A stretch of DNA of 64,000 nucleotides from Eriocheir sinensis (lineage: Eukaryota > Arthropoda > Malacostraca > Decapoda > Varunidae). The stretch is from contig NC_066512.1 in NCBI RefSeq assembly GCF_024679095.1, positions 13,857,536 to 13,921,535 on the forward strand, given 5' to 3'. The notes below the pieces were generated by a model, which worked only from the letters and a program-made list of their open reading frames with translations, made no database searches and was not told the origin of the DNA. This document shows, one piece after another, positions 62,776 through 64,000 of this stretch; positions within the stretch are counted from its first letter, which is position 1, and each line of letters opens with the position of its first letter. The position numbers and the translations under genes were made by a program.

Positions 62776-63929
62776 CTTTCCCATGCTGTTTTTCGTGTTT
62801 TTCGTCGGCGGATGGTTTCCTGTGCACAATCTGTCTCACTAGAAACCGTTTTTGTGCATAAGTAAGCAGGGTGGTCTAGTCTCTCATAGCCATTTTTAAA
62901 CAGTGCGGCACTAGCTGATAAACAGGCCAGCCAACCTACTTTGCGAATCGTCCGCAATTCTGTGGTATGCCAGGTCACGAGTGTGGTTTTCTAGCTAACA
63001 ACACACTGCTGGGTGTGCGAGTGTTTAAGAAATCGAAACATACTTTCGGGTGCTAGCACACTACAGTGGTGTGTTGATTTACGAAACGAAATTTTAGAAG
63101 TTTAAGAAAACGGGGGTTAGTCTCGTCTAGTTTCTGGGCATACTTCAATATTCATCGTTTGTCTGGGGATTTCACTTAGGTAACTTGCCGTAGAAAAAAA
63201 CAACAACAAGAGAAGAAAAAGAGAGGAAAAGAGGCTGGGAGAATGAAAAATAAATAAATAGTGGGGCCATTCTTGCCATTTTAGTATTGTCGCGTAACAG
63301 GCTCTTCCTGTTTTCTTTGTAATATTTTGTCTAAAAGATCGTAAAAAAGAAAAGCTCACATTTTTGTTATACTTTTTAGAGTCGTTGGAACCAATATTTC
63401 AGAGCCGAGTAGACTTTTAAAGTTCCGATTTTTTGTGTGTGCTTTTTCAGGTTTTAATTTATTTAACTCCAGGGAGGTCATGATGCAATGTGTTATTTTT
63501 ATAGAATAATTTCTAGTCAAGGGAATAGCGTATATATAACTTTCATATTTCTCTACATTTTTTCGCTCTTCGGTAGCTTCGTTTTCTGTTATGTCCGTCA
63601 CATACGGAACTAAGAAAGAATGTTACGACTCTTTTTATTTCAGAGAATATTATACAGACGTAATGACAAGGGAACGTGTTAGGCATCCTTTCCATGGCTA
63701 ATGTTTTCTGTATGCATTCAACGATGGATTGGATGGAACACACAATGACTCCTGATCCCCCTCCCCCCACACATTATCCTCGTTGCAAACCGTTATACGA
63801 ACACTACAAGTCACATACAACACTTGGCACCCACATCAGCGCACATACAACCGATACATTCTGCAACCACAACAATACCTAACACCTTCACACAAACAAT
63901 AGGCTGCAGCTCCGTCTCAACACCCCATT
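62776..63929. other. Unassigned spacer
   Basis: AT-rich sequence with short frames only; no motif or repeat family recognised. Confidence 0.45.
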
Positions 63930-63953
63930 ACACACACACACACACACACACAC
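63930..63953. repeat. (AC)n microsatellite
   Basis: About 12 AC units in a generally CA-rich end of the window. Confidence 0.93.
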
Positions 63954-64000
63954 TCCCGGACCTACACACAACCATCATTCACTACAACCCTTACAGGAGG

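Noticed and set aside
63676..63882. 68-residue plus frame with His/Thr-rich end
   Set aside because: Composition follows CA-rich DNA; no motif or splice evidence.

Overview
The window looks like intergenic and intronic DNA from an arthropod, most likely a decapod crustacean. The evidence is very dense long dinucleotide microsatellites, many degraded CR1-type and other non-LTR retrotransposons, several tRNA-derived SINE families, small inverted-repeat DNA transposons, GT-AG introns, and a short TTAGG (arthropod telomere-type) tract. By my manual tally about 5 kb is pure dinucleotide repeat. Nothing suggests a bacterial or viral segment, and most long open frames are repeat artefacts.

One apparently complete host gene is present. 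It is a four-exon plus-strand gene at 39567-44137 for a Golgi-type carbohydrate sulfotransferase (HNK-1/CHST family), with a predicted protein of 424 residues. Both PAPS-binding motifs are present and each is interrupted by an intron; all exon phases agree. Its introns are packed with SINEs and (AT)n arrays. Partial host genes: two minus-strand exons (18970-19125, an Ig-like half domain, and 6366-6549, an FN3-like half domain) that fit one large-intron adhesion receptor of the Side/nephrin kind; a minus-strand exon at 62155-62306 resembling the N-terminal part of HARBI1/PIF transposase-like proteins; and an unidentified candidate exon at 32644-32789.

Region by region. 0-5 kb: a CR1-like element split by a second LINE, then a hairpin-rich insert bounded by 17-bp direct repeats. 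5-9 kb: a TTA-flanked MITE, the FN3 exon and purine-rich DNA. 9-11.2 kb: SINE-1 and a 29-bp minisatellite of about 56 units. 11.6-13.6 kb: two tRNA-Val-like SINE-2 copies joined by compound microsatellites, then a hAT-like MITE. 14-21 kb: CR1 fragments, microsatellites, a 218-bp foldback and the Ig exon. 21-25 kb: a nearly full-length minus-strand CR1-like element with an intact esterase-type ORF1 and a broken ORF2. 26-28.6 kb: two different tandem-repeat arrays. 29-36 kb: CR1 copies (one with a SINE inside) and giant (TC)n/(GA)n tracts. 36-44 kb: a LINE-B copy, a LINE-E 3' end and the sulfotransferase gene. 44-46.6 kb: a three-layer nest (LINE-C containing a MITE containing SINE-1). 47-57 kb: LINE-B, LINE-C and SINE fragments between very long (AT)n arrays. 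57-60.7 kb: a long minus-strand LINE-B copy interrupted by a CR1 tail. 60.7-64 kb: mostly unassigned.

Family labels (SINE-1/2/3, LINE-B/C/D/E) are mine and were built by comparing copies inside this window. I see no clear new multi-gene system. The most unusual structures are the hairpin cassette at 4895-5079, the stop-free 29-bp minisatellite, the nested transposon stack at 44-46 kb, and the association of SINE ends with microsatellites.
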